A DNA stretch of 19,099 nucleotides from an uncultured Erysipelotrichaceae bacterium (GCA_902795875.1 CADBND010000116.1:1-19099), one strand, 5' to 3'. Shown: positions 1 through 7,680, numbered from the stretch's first letter. Numbers and translations are program-made. Notes: a model not told the origin generated them from the sequence alone.

Positions 1-617
1 AGAGCCTCTTTGGCATTATCGATCGTGATACTCTCGTCATTCAGTAAAAGCTGCAGTTCATAGAGGTTCGGTTTGATCAGATATGGCCGGCACCGTTTTA
101 ACGTTTCCGGCGTGATCTTCTCCATATCAATCACGACTTTAGCGCCTTTGGCATGGATCAGATCGACCAGTTCGATCAGATAATCCTCATCGAATCCCTT
201 CATCATACTTCCGGAGATCGCCGCGATATCTGACTCCGTTATCCTCTTAACGACTTCTTTGAGTTGATCCTTCGTCTTCTGGTCTGCTGTCGGACCGTCA
301 CCGTTTATACATAGCGCTTTATTGTCATAATGCGCCTTCATATTGATCCGATTGGCGCCGGCAACTTCTACGGAAATGATCTCGATATTTTCATCTTTTT
401 CAAATTCGCTCCGGATGAAATCTCCGGTAAAACCGCCAAGTACGACCACAGCCTTAGATGGGATGTTCAAAAGGCTCAACGTCTTGGAGACATTCAGTCC
501 CTTTCCACCCGCTTTGAATAAGGCATTACTTCCACGATTTACTTCATCGATCATCAGCTCATTGCTGATGGTCAGAAAGTAATCGATCGCCGGATTCAAA
601 GTGAATGTATAGATCAT
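1..617 (-). CDS. PfkB-family sugar-phosphate kinase (1-phosphofructokinase / tagatose-6-phosphate kinase type), 3' end off the window
   Basis: Reading leftward from the ATG at 617-615 gives 205 intact codons that run off the left edge, about two thirds of a family member of roughly 310 residues. The N-terminus MIYTFTLNPAID (1-12) and the sugar-binding motif AGGKGLNVSK (36-45) mark the FruK/LacC branch of the PfkB (ribokinase-fold) kinases. SGS (135-137) and KPNLYEL (182-188) are further signatures of that branch. The catalytic GAGD motif would lie in the missing part. The family phosphorylates fructose-1-phosphate or tagatose-6-phosphate with ATP in the cytoplasm; which substrate applies here cannot be told. 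AGGAG lies just upstream of the ATG. The gene diverges from a DeoR-family regulator, the usual type for such kinases, and a CRE-like box sits over its promoter, so substrate induction and catabolite repression are likely. Confidence 0.88.
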   Translation of the reverse strand, partial: MIYTFTLNPAIDYFLTISNELMIDEVNRGSNALFKAGGKGLNVSKTLSLLNIPSKAVVVLGGFTGDFIRSEFEKDENIEIISVEVAGANRINMKAHYDNKALCINGDGPTADQKTKDQLKEVVKRITESDIAAISGSMMKGFDEDYLIELVDLIHAKGAKVVIDMEKITPETLKRCRPYLIKPNLYELQLLLNDESITIDNAKEA

Positions 618-646
618 GGCGTTCCCCTTTCTCCTTAGACAAGTTC

Positions 647-652
647 ATTATA
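647..652 (-). promoter_or_regulatory. Probable -10 element of the PfkB kinase promoter
   Basis: A perfect TATAAT reads on the minus strand, 30 bases before the kinase ATG. No good -35 hexamer lies 16-18 bases further upstream; that region is occupied by the CRE-like box, so the promoter may be weak or activated. Confidence 0.5.
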
Positions 653-660
653 TAGAAGGA

Positions 661-674
661 AAAAAGCGCTTTCA
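661..674. promoter_or_regulatory. Candidate catabolite-responsive element (CRE, CcpA site)
   Basis: On the minus strand this reads TGAAAGCGCTTTTT, matching the Gram-positive CRE consensus TGWAANCGNTNWCA at all positions except the last two. It covers the expected -35 and spacer region of the kinase promoter, a position where CcpA binding represses. The match is read by eye; binding is inferred. Confidence 0.5.
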
Positions 675-683
675 TTACTGTTA

Positions 684-750
684 TGATCATAAAAAATCAA
701 ATAATCATGATCAGTTGATATATAATACAGTTAAAATGATCATCTGATCA
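684..750. promoter_or_regulatory. Cluster of four TGATCA boxes, candidate DeoR-family operator
   Basis: TGATCA occurs at 684-689, 708-713, 737-742 and 745-750. The first lies in a perfect 12-bp palindrome, TTATGATCATAA (681-692); the last two form AATGATCATCTGATCATT. The second precedes the regulator's -10 and the last two fall at or just after its expected transcription start, while the first lies just upstream of the kinase promoter. This is a sensible layout for a repressor controlling both divergent genes and itself. GATC is common throughout this DNA, so composition contributes. Confidence 0.45.
721..726 (+). promoter_or_regulatory. Probable -10 element of the deoR-family gene
   Basis: A perfect TATAAT lies 54 bases before the chosen ATG at 781. 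No convincing -35 is visible 17 bases upstream. TGATCA boxes flank it on both sides, consistent with autoregulation. Confidence 0.5.
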
Positions 751-780
751 TTCTATTTGAGCGTTTACCGGAGAAAAGAT

Positions 781-1551
781 ATGAACAAACAACACCGCTG
801 GAACAAGATCGTCGAGATATGCAAAGAAAAAGAACACGTGAGCGTAGAAGAACTCGTTGAGACCCTGGACGTATCTCCTGCAACGATCAGAAGAGACCTT
901 ATGAATATGGAAGAACTGAAGATCATCTCCCGCTATCACGGGGGAGCAAGGATCTCTTCCAAACAGGTCGAAGAACCGCATATGATCCTGAAAAGCGAGA
1001 CCAATATAGGCCAGAAAAAACAGATCGCCTTAAAAGCCGCCAGTCTGATCAGAGATCATCAGATGATCTATCTGGATGCCGGAAGCACTACTTTTGAGAT
1101 CATTCAGTACATCCATGCCAAAAACATCACCGTCGTTACTCCGGGGATCCGACATATTCTCGAATTAGCCAGAAAAGAGATCTCCACGATCGTTTTGGGA
1201 GGGCCGCTAAGACCGGAAACAGAGGCGATCGCCGGAAGAAACACGGTCGAACAGATCAACAACATGTATTTTGATCTGGCCTTCATCGGTACCAACGGGA
1301 TCCATGAGAAAGTCGGTTTCACGACCTCCAATGAAACGGAAGCCGCCACAAAAGCGGCTGCCCTCCATCGCAGTAAGATCCCCTGCATCCTCACCGACAG
1401 TTCCAAATTCTTCATTCTGAATCCGGTCAAATTCGCAAATCTTGATGAAGCAGTCATCGTGACGGATTCCATCCCCGAAGAATTCCTGTCCTTACACGTA
1501 AACTACATATTGGGAAACGGACAGACCAATTGCGCATCCCTATTCCAATGA
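781..1551 (+). CDS. DeoR-family transcriptional repressor
   Basis: A 256-residue cytoplasmic regulator, typical of the family (about 250). The N-terminal DeoR helix-turn-helix covers about residues 6-58, with the recognition helix signature VSPATIRRDL (31-40) and the conserved HGGA (53-56). The C-terminal DeoRC sensor domain follows, with DAGSTT (99-104) and GTNGI, the isomerase-like fold that binds a phosphorylated sugar inducer. The ATG at 781 is chosen over an in-frame TTG at 757 because GGAG at 770-773 is correctly spaced from it. The gene diverges from a PfkB sugar kinase and is the obvious candidate to repress it, acting on the TGATCA cluster between them. The kinase pairing suggests a fructose- or tagatose-phosphate inducer, but the sequence does not fix it. 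A hairpin terminator follows at once. Confidence 0.92.
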   Translation: MNKQHRWNKIVEICKEKEHVSVEELVETLDVSPATIRRDLMNMEELKIISRYHGGARISSKQVEEPHMILKSETNIGQKKQIALKAASLIRDHQMIYLDAGSTTFEIIQYIHAKNITVVTPGIRHILELARKEISTIVLGGPLRPETEAIAGRNTVEQINNMYFDLAFIGTNGIHEKVGFTTSNETEAATKAAALHRSKIPCILTDSSKFFILNPVKFANLDEAVIVTDSIPEEFLSLHVNYILGNGQTNCASLFQ

Positions 1552-1554
1552 TCA

Positions 1555-1604
1555 AAAAAAGATCACCCGCATCCAACAGATGATGAACACAGGTGATCTT
1601 TTTT
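1555..1604. terminator. Bidirectional rho-independent terminator between deoR and tex
   Basis: AAAAAAGATCACC (1555-1567) pairs perfectly with GGTGATCTTTTTT (1592-1604) around a 24-base loop. The arms begin and end in A/T runs, so a T tract follows the stem on either strand. It lies directly after both convergent stop codons. Confidence 0.85.
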
Positions 1605-1605
1605 A

Positions 1606-3888
1606 TCAGTATTTCTTTCCAAACCTCTCCAGAAGGCGCTTCATCGCTTCTTCTTCGGAGATCTCTCCTTCCTTCTGGACCGGTCTTTCCTTGTGATAAG
1701 GACGGTTCACCGCCTTCTTGCGGGAACGGAATTCCTTTTTGTCGGCATCCCTTTTTGCCAGAACATCCAGCGGAAGCAGGGAGAGCTGCACGCGTTGTCT
1801 GGCTTCATCCACATCATAGACATAGACCTTTACAATATCGGAAACAGAAACGACTTCACTTGGATGATTGATCCTCTTTTCCGACATGCGGGAAATATGA
1901 ACGAGTCCGTCATCATGTAAGCCGATATCCACGAATGCACCGAAATCGACGACATTACGGACTGTACCGGAAAGTTCGTCCCCTTTCTTGAGATCCTTGA
2001 GTTCCAGGATATTGGACTTGAGGATCGCACCGTCAAACTGATCACGGTAATCACGCAAAGGTGCCTTGATACAGTCCTTGATATCATTCAAAGTGTATTC
2101 ATCGATACCCAGTTTGGCGATCGCTTCATCATTGAACTGAATATCCTTGTCTCCGAGCTTGCTGATACCGGAGACCTCCATGATCTTTTTGGCTGCATCA
2201 TAGGATTCCGGATGGATGTTGGTCGCATCGAGAGGTTCCTTACCATCGATGATACGCAAGAAGCCTGCGCACTGCTCAAAGGCCTTGGCACCGAGTTTTT
2301 TGACCTTCAGAAGCTGTTTGCGGTCGGTGAATTTCCCATTCTCATTACGGTAATTCACGATCTCTGCAGCAATGCCTTTGTTTAAACCGGATATGTGTTC
2401 CAGCAGTTCCTTGGAAGCGGTATTGGCGTCTGCACCGACCCGGTTGACGACCTTCATGATCGCCTCATCAAGCCTTTCATTCAGTGCCTTTTCCGGAAGA
2501 TCATGCTGATACTGTCCGACACCGATCGATTTCGGATCGATCTTGATCAGTTCCGCCAGAGGATCAAGAAGTCTTCTGCCGATCGAAACCGCCGATCTTT
2601 CCTCAACTGCCAGATCGGGGAATTCAGCTCTTGCCTCTTCCTGCGCTGACCAGACGGAAGCTCCAGCCTCGGAAACGATCGCATAAGCCACATCCAGTTT
2701 ATTCTCATTGATCAGTTCAGCGACCAGTTTCTCCGATTCACGGGAAGCGGTACCGTTACCGATCGCAACGATCTTGACATCATATTTGTTTATCAGGTTC
2801 AACAGTTTTGCCTTGGAAGCCGGGATGTTGCCATCCTTTCGGAATGGGAAGATCTTATCCACACAGAGCATCTTGCCGGTCGCATCCAGTACTGCCAGCT
2901 TGCATCCGTTATAGAAACCCGGATCAAAACCCAATACGACTCTACCCTTCAAAGGAGCCTGGGAAAGCAGTTTCTCCAGATTCAAAGAAAAGACTTCGAT
3001 CGAAGTGTTATGTGCCTTCTCGGACAGATCGCTACGGATCTCATTTTCGATGGAAGGCATCAGAAGTCTGTCGATACCGTCATCGATCGCAGAAACGATG
3101 CAGTCCTCCAGCTCCGTCTTCTTCCCCTTCAGATATTCCTGATGTGCCAGATCCTTTATATGATCGAGATCATAGGACATGGATACGTTGATGACCTTCT
3201 CTTTTTCCGCTCTGTCGATCGCCATGACTCTGTGATCCGCCATGTTCGAGATCTTCTCGGAATACTCATAATACATCTCATAGACTTTTTTCTCATCGAC
3301 CGCATCTTTCTTGAGAGAAGTGACGATGGAACCGGCCTTGACGATCAGATCCTTGAACTTCCAGCGCAGTTTGGCATTGTCGGAAACATTCTCCGCAATG
3401 ATATCCTTGGCACCCTGCACGGCATCCTCGACCGTCTTAACGTTCTCATTGAGATACTTTTCAGCTTCCTTATCGAGCTCATCCTTTTCCGGAAGAGAAA
3501 GGATGTACTGGCTCAAAGGTTCCAGACCGTTCTTGATCGCCACACCGGCTCTGGTCTTTTTCTTCTGTTTGTAAGGCTTATACAGGTCTTCGACCTGAGA
3601 AAGTTTATCACAAGCCATGATCTGAGCCCGCAGTTCATCGGTCAGTTTTCCCTGTACCTCTATCAGGGAAAGGACACTTTCCTTCCTTTCGGCCAGATTC
3701 AGTTCGTATTTATACTGTTTTTCTATGAACAGGATCTTCTCTTCATCCAGCGCACCGGTCGCCTCCTTACGATAACGCGCAATAAAAGGAACGGTATCGC
3801 CACTTTCCAGCATCTGTAATACCGTATCGACCTGTTTTTCACTTATTTTCAGTTCCTTTGCGATGGACTTGATTATCGTTTCATTCAT
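1606..3888 (-). CDS. tex: Tex family RNA-binding transcription accessory protein
   Basis: About 760 residues, full length for Tex (roughly 720-780). Domains in order: the N-terminal helical Tex region; a YqgF/RNase H-like domain starting near VVLGFDPGFYNGCKLAVLD (about 320-420); helix-hairpin-helix repeats around GLNKGIAAEIVNYR and LLKVKKLGAKAFEQCAG (about 480-560); and a C-terminal S1 domain with GTVRNVVDFGAFVDIG and DGLVHIS (about 640-710). A charged tail follows. Tex binds nucleic acid in the cytoplasm and associates with transcription and RNA turnover; its exact role in Bacillota is not settled. An in-frame ATG at 3897 exists, but GAGG sits too close to it (1-2 bases). The same GAGG is about 10 bases from the ATG at 3888, which I prefer. 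It is transcribed alone, divergent from degV, and ends at a strong terminator. Confidence 0.95.
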   Translation of the reverse strand: MNETIIKSIAKELKISEKQVDTVLQMLESGDTVPFIARYRKEATGALDEEKILFIEKQYKYELNLAERKESVLSLIEVQGKLTDELRAQIMACDKLSQVEDLYKPYKQKKKTRAGVAIKNGLEPLSQYILSLPEKDELDKEAEKYLNENVKTVEDAVQGAKDIIAENVSDNAKLRWKFKDLIVKAGSIVTSLKKDAVDEKKVYEMYYEYSEKISNMADHRVMAIDRAEKEKVINVSMSYDLDHIKDLAHQEYLKGKKTELEDCIVSAIDDGIDRLLMPSIENEIRSDLSEKAHNTSIEVFSLNLEKLLSQAPLKGRVVLGFDPGFYNGCKLAVLDATGKMLCVDKIFPFRKDGNIPASKAKLLNLINKYDVKIVAIGNGTASRESEKLVAELINENKLDVAYAIVSEAGASVWSAQEEARAEFPDLAVEERSAVSIGRRLLDPLAELIKIDPKSIGVGQYQHDLPEKALNERLDEAIMKVVNRVGADANTASKELLEHISGLNKGIAAEIVNYRNENGKFTDRKQLLKVKKLGAKAFEQCAGFLRIIDGKEPLDATNIHPESYDAAKKIMEVSGISKLGDKDIQFNDEAIAKLGIDEYTLNDIKDCIKAPLRDYRDQFDGAILKSNILELKDLKKGDELSGTVRNVVDFGAFVDIGLHDDGLVHISRMSEKRINHPSEVVSVSDIVKVYVYDVDEARQRVQLSLLPLDVLAKRDADKKEFRSRKKAVNRPYHKERPVQKEGEISEEEAMKRLLERFGKKY

Positions 3889-3912
3889 AATACACATACC
3901 TCACAATGATGG

Positions 3913-3918
3913 ATTATA
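3913..3918 (-). promoter_or_regulatory. Probable -10 element of tex
   Basis: TATAAT reads on the minus strand 24 bases upstream of the preferred tex start, giving a very short leader. The matching -35 is weak. Confidence 0.45.
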
Positions 3919-3955
3919 TCATTTTTTGTTTTCCAAATGGAGTAAAATATTATAC

Positions 3956-3964
3956 GGAGGTGAT
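3956..3964 (+). promoter_or_regulatory. Very strong Shine-Dalgarno of degV
   Basis: GGAGGTGAT complements the 3' end of 16S rRNA over nine bases; eight bases separate GGAGG from the ATG at 3969. It fixes that start over an in-frame upstream ATG at 3906, which has no such site. Confidence 0.85.
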
Positions 3965-3968
3965 TCCT

Positions 3969-4817
3969 ATGGTGATCATTGCAACAGATTCGGCAGCCGA
4001 TTTCGAAATGCACGAACTGGAAGAAATGAACGTCACTTATTTGCCGATGTCAGTCAGCTTCGGTGACGATCATTATCTGGAAAACATATCGATATCCAAG
4101 GAAGAGTTCTTCGAAAGGCTCAAAACAGACAAAAATTTCCCGAAGACATCACAGCCTTCTCCGGCTCTTTTTGAAGAGCTCTTCACAAAAGCCAAAGAGA
4201 ACGGCGACGAGGTCGTATATCTGCCGCTTTCCACCGGACTTTCCGGTGACTATCAGACAGCCATGTCCGTAAAGAATATGGTCGACTATGAAGGTATCTA
4301 TGTCATCGACACCCTCACCTGTACAGGCGGACAGCGTCTTCTGGTGGAAAAAGCCGTCAAAATGCGCGACGAAGGATGCACAGGCAAACAGATTGCCGAC
4401 AAGATGGAAAGTCTGAAAGAAAAGACCGTGATCTACACGGCAATGGATACCCTCGAATATCTGTACAAGAACGGCAGATTATCCAATACTGCCTTCTATA
4501 TCGCTCAGCTTGGTCACATCAAACCGATCATGCATTGTGCATTCGATTCCAACGGAAAAGCCGAGATCGTATCCAAACATATCGGGCTGAACAAAGCGAT
4601 CAAATACATTGTTGACCGTTTCGACACCGAAGTTCCCGATCCCGAATATCCGATCTATGTCATGTACACCTACGACAAGACCAACGCCTACAAACTGGCA
4701 GACAAGCTGAAAGAGAAAGGCTATGCGATCAAAGAAGACCAGATCATTCCGGTCGGAGCCACGGTCGGAGCACATATCGGACCGAACGCCTGTGCCGTCG
4801 CTTACGTAAAACTGTAA
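3969..4817 (+). CDS. degV: DegV family fatty-acid-binding protein
   Basis: 282 residues, the usual DegV length. Family motifs in order: IATDSAAD (4-11), TSQPSP (60-65), LSTGLSGDYQ (87-96), DTLTCTGGQ, the LEYLYKNGRLS loop, IKPIM, and a late GPNACAV. DegV (FakB-type) proteins hold a single fatty acid in a cleft for the kinase FakA, which makes acyl-phosphate for membrane lipid synthesis. The threonine/serine of TSQPS and the glycine-rich segments contact the carboxyl group. No FakA partner lies in this window, so fatty-acid specificity and pathway role are inferred from the family. It diverges from tex across an 80-bp spacer and ends in a hairpin terminator shared with tyrA. No signal peptide or membrane segment is visible, consistent with a cytoplasmic protein. 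Confidence 0.93.
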   Translation: MVIIATDSAADFEMHELEEMNVTYLPMSVSFGDDHYLENISISKEEFFERLKTDKNFPKTSQPSPALFEELFTKAKENGDEVVYLPLSTGLSGDYQTAMSVKNMVDYEGIYVIDTLTCTGGQRLLVEKAVKMRDEGCTGKQIADKMESLKEKTVIYTAMDTLEYLYKNGRLSNTAFYIAQLGHIKPIMHCAFDSNGKAEIVSKHIGLNKAIKYIVDRFDTEVPDPEYPIYVMYTYDKTNAYKLADKLKEKGYAIKEDQIIPVGATVGAHIGPNACAVAYVKL

Positions 4818-4827
4818 CAATCAAAAC

Positions 4828-4851
4828 AGAGATCTATATGATCTCTTTTTT
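4828..4851. terminator. Terminator after degV, overlapping the tyrA stop
   Basis: AGAGATC (4828-4834), loop TATAT, GATCTCT (4840-4846), then T to 4851. It is strong for degV. Read in the other direction it gives the same hairpin followed by TGTTTTG, a weaker terminator for tyrA, whose stop codon lies in the loop edge at 4834-4836. Confidence 0.8.
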
Positions 4852-5694
4852 CTTATTGAAGCGCCTTCTGCGTACCGTAGCCAGGATCATCTTCTTTTTT
4901 AATGCTTCGACATCTTCCGCATCGATCAGTTCCTTCATGGACTCCATCTCTTCGATCAGAGAATCAATCTCCTCTATAAGAAAGTCCTTGTTTCCGATGA
5001 ACAATTCCGGCCAGAGATCCTCGTTGATATCAGCGATACGGGTCAGATCGCGGAAACTGTCCCCCGTATAATCAACAAGGGATGGATCATCCGAAATATT
5101 CATGAGAGAGATCGCGATCACATGACACAATTGGGAAACAAAACCGATGATCCGGTCATGCCTTTCACTATCCAGAACCGAGATCTTTGCGAAACGAAGG
5201 GCTTCGCCGATCTGTCTGGCTGTATCGATCGCCTCTTTCGTATTGTCGTTGTCGGTCACGATGATATAATTGGCAGCCGCAAACTGGCTCGCATCCGCAT
5301 GATCGATCCCCTTTGATTCCCTGCCAGCCATCGGATGAACAGCGATGTACTCCACATCTTTCCTCAGGACCTCCTTCAGGCTGCGCATCACCTTCCGCTT
5401 GATGCCGGTCACATCCGACAGGATACAGCCGGATTTGAAATGATCCTGATTCTTTTTCACCCATTCCACAAAGGCATCAGGATATAAAGCCGAAATGACG
5501 ATATCACAGTCTTGGATCAGAGAAGGATCTTCTCCTCCCTTTACGATCCAGCCTCTTTCAAGAGCTTTTTTCACCGCATCCGCATTGATATCGATACCGC
5601 TCACCTGGTAGCCGGCTTCGGATAAGCCCTGCGCATAGCTTCCTCCCAGCAATCCCAGACCGATGATACCTATCCTGCTTTCTTTCTTAAGCAT
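4834..5694 (-). CDS. tyrA: Prephenate dehydrogenase
   Basis: 286 residues, a catalytic-domain-only TyrA with no fused chorismate mutase and no ACT domain. The N-terminal Rossmann fold binds NAD(P) through IGIIGLGLLGGS (8-19), with D35 of GIDIN at the end of strand 2, a position that favours NAD. Substrate residues are visible: HPMAGRESKGI with H120, HDRIIGFVSQLCH with two histidines near 179 and 191, and DSFRDLTRIA with an arginine near 215. The enzyme converts prephenate to 4-hydroxyphenylpyruvate in tyrosine synthesis. Translation starts directly after the pheA stop (TAA-ATG), and its GGAGGG ribosome site lies inside the end of pheA, so the two are co-translated. The lack of an ACT domain suggests no direct tyrosine feedback through that route. 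Confidence 0.95.
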   Translation of the reverse strand: MLKKESRIGIIGLGLLGGSYAQGLSEAGYQVSGIDINADAVKKALERGWIVKGGEDPSLIQDCDIVISALYPDAFVEWVKKNQDHFKSGCILSDVTGIKRKVMRSLKEVLRKDVEYIAVHPMAGRESKGIDHADASQFAAANYIIVTDNDNTKEAIDTARQIGEALRFAKISVLDSERHDRIIGFVSQLCHVIAISLMNISDDPSLVDYTGDSFRDLTRIADINEDLWPELFIGNKDFLIEEIDSLIEEMESMKELIDAEDVEALKKKMILATVRRRRFNKKKEII

Positions 5695-6519
5695 TTATCC
5701 CTCCTGTACGTCTGCCTTGTAGCAGCCGAAGACCTTGAGATCGAGACAGTCATACCGCAGACGGCGCAGAACCTCTTTCACATCGGGATCTTTCAGATCA
5801 CCGCTGAAATCCAGATAGAAACAGTATTCAAAAGCCTTGCCGGGGATCGGTCGGCTTTCCAGTTTGACCACATTTATGTTTTTGGAAGCGAAGATGCCCA
5901 GAGTATGATACAGAGCTCCCGGCGTATGATTCAGCACCATCCGTATGGAGATCTTATCGGCATTTTCAGGGTATGCTTCCTTATTTCCCACGACCAGAAA
6001 ACGGGTCATGTTGGCATCGTTGTCCTGTACTTCCTTTAAGATCGGACTCATTCCGTAGATCTGAGCAGCTAGACGCGAAGCGATCGCCGCCTTGCTTTTG
6101 TCCCCACACTCCTTCACATAGGATACGCTCAATGCCGTGTCCTCATAGACCACGGGATGCATATGCGGATACTTTTTGAAAAGTTCCTGACACTGTAAGA
6201 TCGCCTCAGGATGGGAGTATACTTCCCTGATCTGTAAAACATCGCAACCTTCAAAACCGATCAGATCATGCCGGATGGGAATGATCACTTCTCCTGTCGC
6301 ATAGACATCGTAATCCTGAAAATGATCATATGTCCTAGCGATGATACCGGTCGTCGTGTTCTCTACCGGAAATAAGGCATAGTCCAGTATCCCCTTCTCC
6401 GTATCAGAAAACATCTGCAGAAAATCAGCGTAGCCGATCTCTTCGTTGCCCTCACCGAAAAAATTCCTTAAAGCCATCTGGGAATAAGCCACATCGACTC
6501 CCTGATAACCGATCTTCAT
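5695..6519 (-). CDS. pheA: Prephenate dehydratase with ACT domain
   Basis: 274 residues, the normal length of a monofunctional PheA without chorismate mutase. The type 2 periplasmic-binding-like catalytic domain (1-180) carries YQGVDVAYS near the start, PVENTTTG (51-58), SHPEAILQC (102-110) and the catalytic TRF (172-174). A C-terminal ACT domain (about 190-267) follows, with GALYHTLGIFASKNINVVK and the phenylalanine-binding ESRP (221-224), so feedback inhibition by phenylalanine is expected. It turns prephenate into phenylpyruvate. It is the first gene of pheA-tyrA. AGGAGA precedes the ATG, and a hairpin terminator of the upstream zinc-ribbon genes lies only 23 bases before it. Either it relies on read-through or its promoter lies inside the preceding gene. 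Chorismate mutase must be encoded elsewhere. Confidence 0.95.
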   Translation of the reverse strand: MKIGYQGVDVAYSQMALRNFFGEGNEEIGYADFLQMFSDTEKGILDYALFPVENTTTGIIARTYDHFQDYDVYATGEVIIPIRHDLIGFEGCDVLQIREVYSHPEAILQCQELFKKYPHMHPVVYEDTALSVSYVKECGDKSKAAIASRLAAQIYGMSPILKEVQDNDANMTRFLVVGNKEAYPENADKISIRMVLNHTPGALYHTLGIFASKNINVVKLESRPIPGKAFEYCFYLDFSGDLKDPDVKEVLRRLRYDCLDLKVFGCYKADVQEG

Positions 6520-6538
6520 TTGGCCTTGTCTCCTTAGT

Positions 6539-6563
6539 AAAAACAGCCGCTTTTTACGGCTGT
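6539..6563 (-). terminator. Terminator after the three-gene membrane cluster
   Basis: On the minus strand ACAGCCG (6563-6557), a 7-base loop and CGGCTGT (6549-6543) are followed by TTTT. The stem is GC-rich but the T run is short, so partial read-through into pheA is plausible. It begins right after the stop codon at 6564-6566. Confidence 0.65.
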
Positions 6564-6974
6564 CTATAGATCTCTTTCGAGTTCTTCGATCACGCTCAAT
6601 ATCTTCTTCCAGGTGATCTGTTGTTTCTCGGCCTTCATCTGCTCCAGATATTCTCCGTTATCTTCACAGACCTTAGCCATGGTGTAAGCGTGATAATACC
6701 TTCCGAACGCTTCGTACTGCGACACATCGACCTCAGGTTCATCATTCGCATATTTGTTCGACATGGTGCACAGATAGATCCTCTGATAATCTCCTTCGTC
6801 GAAATAATCATTCAAGGTGGACAGTCCATAGCTTCGCGAACCGTAATTGACATCTCTTCTCACTTCAACGACAAGTAAATAGGCGTTGATAAACAGTATG
6901 ATCATATTCAGTATGATCAAAGCCTTCGCCAGTGAGATCCATCTGTTTTTGTTCCTGTTCCTATTCCTCTTCAT
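6564..6974 (-). CDS. Small single-pass membrane protein, third gene of a zinc-ribbon membrane cluster
   Basis: 136 residues that I do not recognise. The start MKRNRNRNKNR is a basic, Arg/Asn-alternating cytoplasmic tail, followed by one membrane helix (about 13-36). The outer part is about 100 residues, acidic and Tyr-rich. It lacks the Cys4 ribbon of its two upstream neighbours. After the helix it keeps VNY and a segment TLNDYFDEGDYQ that resembles TLDDLIEKGEYI in the middle gene and KLDEAYLKGDLE in the first, so all three are probably distant paralogues. GGAGG stands before the ATG, and the gene overlaps its upstream neighbour by 14 bases, indicating translational coupling. The positive-inside rule puts the N-terminus in the cytoplasm. 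No catalytic motif is visible; a structural or sensing role is only a guess. Confidence 0.75.
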   Translation of the reverse strand: MKRNRNRNKNRWISLAKALIILNMIILFINAYLLVVEVRRDVNYGSRSYGLSTLNDYFDEGDYQRIYLCTMSNKYANDEPEVDVSQYEAFGRYYHAYTMAKVCEDNGEYLEQMKAEKQQITWKKILSVIEELERDL

Positions 6975-7680
6975 GATTCAGCCTCCTCGATATCAGCACC
7001 AGCAGCTGCGAATCGCTCAATTCGGATATCGAATCGATATCCTCATCGGTGAGAAACAGATAAGTCTTCAGATACTGTACAAACTGTTCATGAAGGGTCT
7101 CAATATGTTCCTTGAACTGCCCCTCATCTCTTCTGAGGACCCGTTCATATTCTTCCTCGAACTCCTTGATCCTCTGGCTCGAACGCATCAAAGGATCGGA
7201 ATAAGGATCATTCGCGTGATAATACAGGCTCACTTGTTCGATCACATCGCTGAAATAGCCTGCCAGATAAGAAAGATTGGAATAATCTCCATATTCGTTA
7301 TAAGGGAGATAATATTTTTCCATGAAGACATTCATCTCGATATACTCGCCCTTTTCGATCAGATCATCCAGTGTCGCCTTGATCTCGGAATGAGACATGC
7401 GGGATGCGATGATCTTCTCAGAGATCTCGTAACTGGCTCCATGCATCAGGAACATTATCAGATTGGCGATCAGAAGCATCACCAGTATGACCAGAACGCC
7501 ATATCCGCGCTTGCTTTTCTGGACCTCTTCCTTGACCTCTTCCTTTGCCAGCTTGAAATCCTTATCGAGCTGAGAAAGCTTCTTCAGATGTTCCTGCGCT
7601 TCCGGATTGGGTGTTCCGCAATGAGGACAATAGGCCTGATCCAGAGACAGAGGCGCTCCGCAATTCTTACAGTTAACCAT
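6961..7680 (-). CDS. Zinc-ribbon single-pass membrane protein, second gene of the cluster
   Basis: 239 residues of unknown function. An N-terminal zinc ribbon has C4-x2-C7 and C18-x2-C21 (NCKNCGAP and YCPHCGTPN), the common zinc_ribbon_2 style. A charged, Lys/Glu-rich linker, probably helical (about 30-57), leads to one membrane helix (about 60-79). The outer domain is about 160 residues, helical and acidic, with many tyrosines and no obvious enzyme motif. Topology is therefore ribbon inside, helical domain outside. Its ATG overlaps the preceding stop by 8 bases (ATGGTTAA), and its own end overlaps the third gene by 14 bases. Ribbon-plus-helix proteins of this design are frequent in Bacillota and mostly uncharacterised; some carry TPR- or DUF-type outer domains. 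I cannot assign a known family name with confidence. Confidence 0.78.
   Translation of the reverse strand: MVNCKNCGAPLSLDQAYCPHCGTPNPEAQEHLKKLSQLDKDFKLAKEEVKEEVQKSKRGYGVLVILVMLLIANLIMFLMHGASYEISEKIIASRMSHSEIKATLDDLIEKGEYIEMNVFMEKYYLPYNEYGDYSNLSYLAGYFSDVIEQVSLYYHANDPYSDPLMRSSQRIKEFEEEYERVLRRDEGQFKEHIETLHEQFVQYLKTYLFLTDEDIDSISELSDSQLLVLISRRLNHEEE

Noticed and set aside
3010..3819. 269-codon plus-strand open frame opposite tex
   Set aside because: Antisense shadow of a clear Tex protein; His/Asp/Ile-rich with no recognisable domain.
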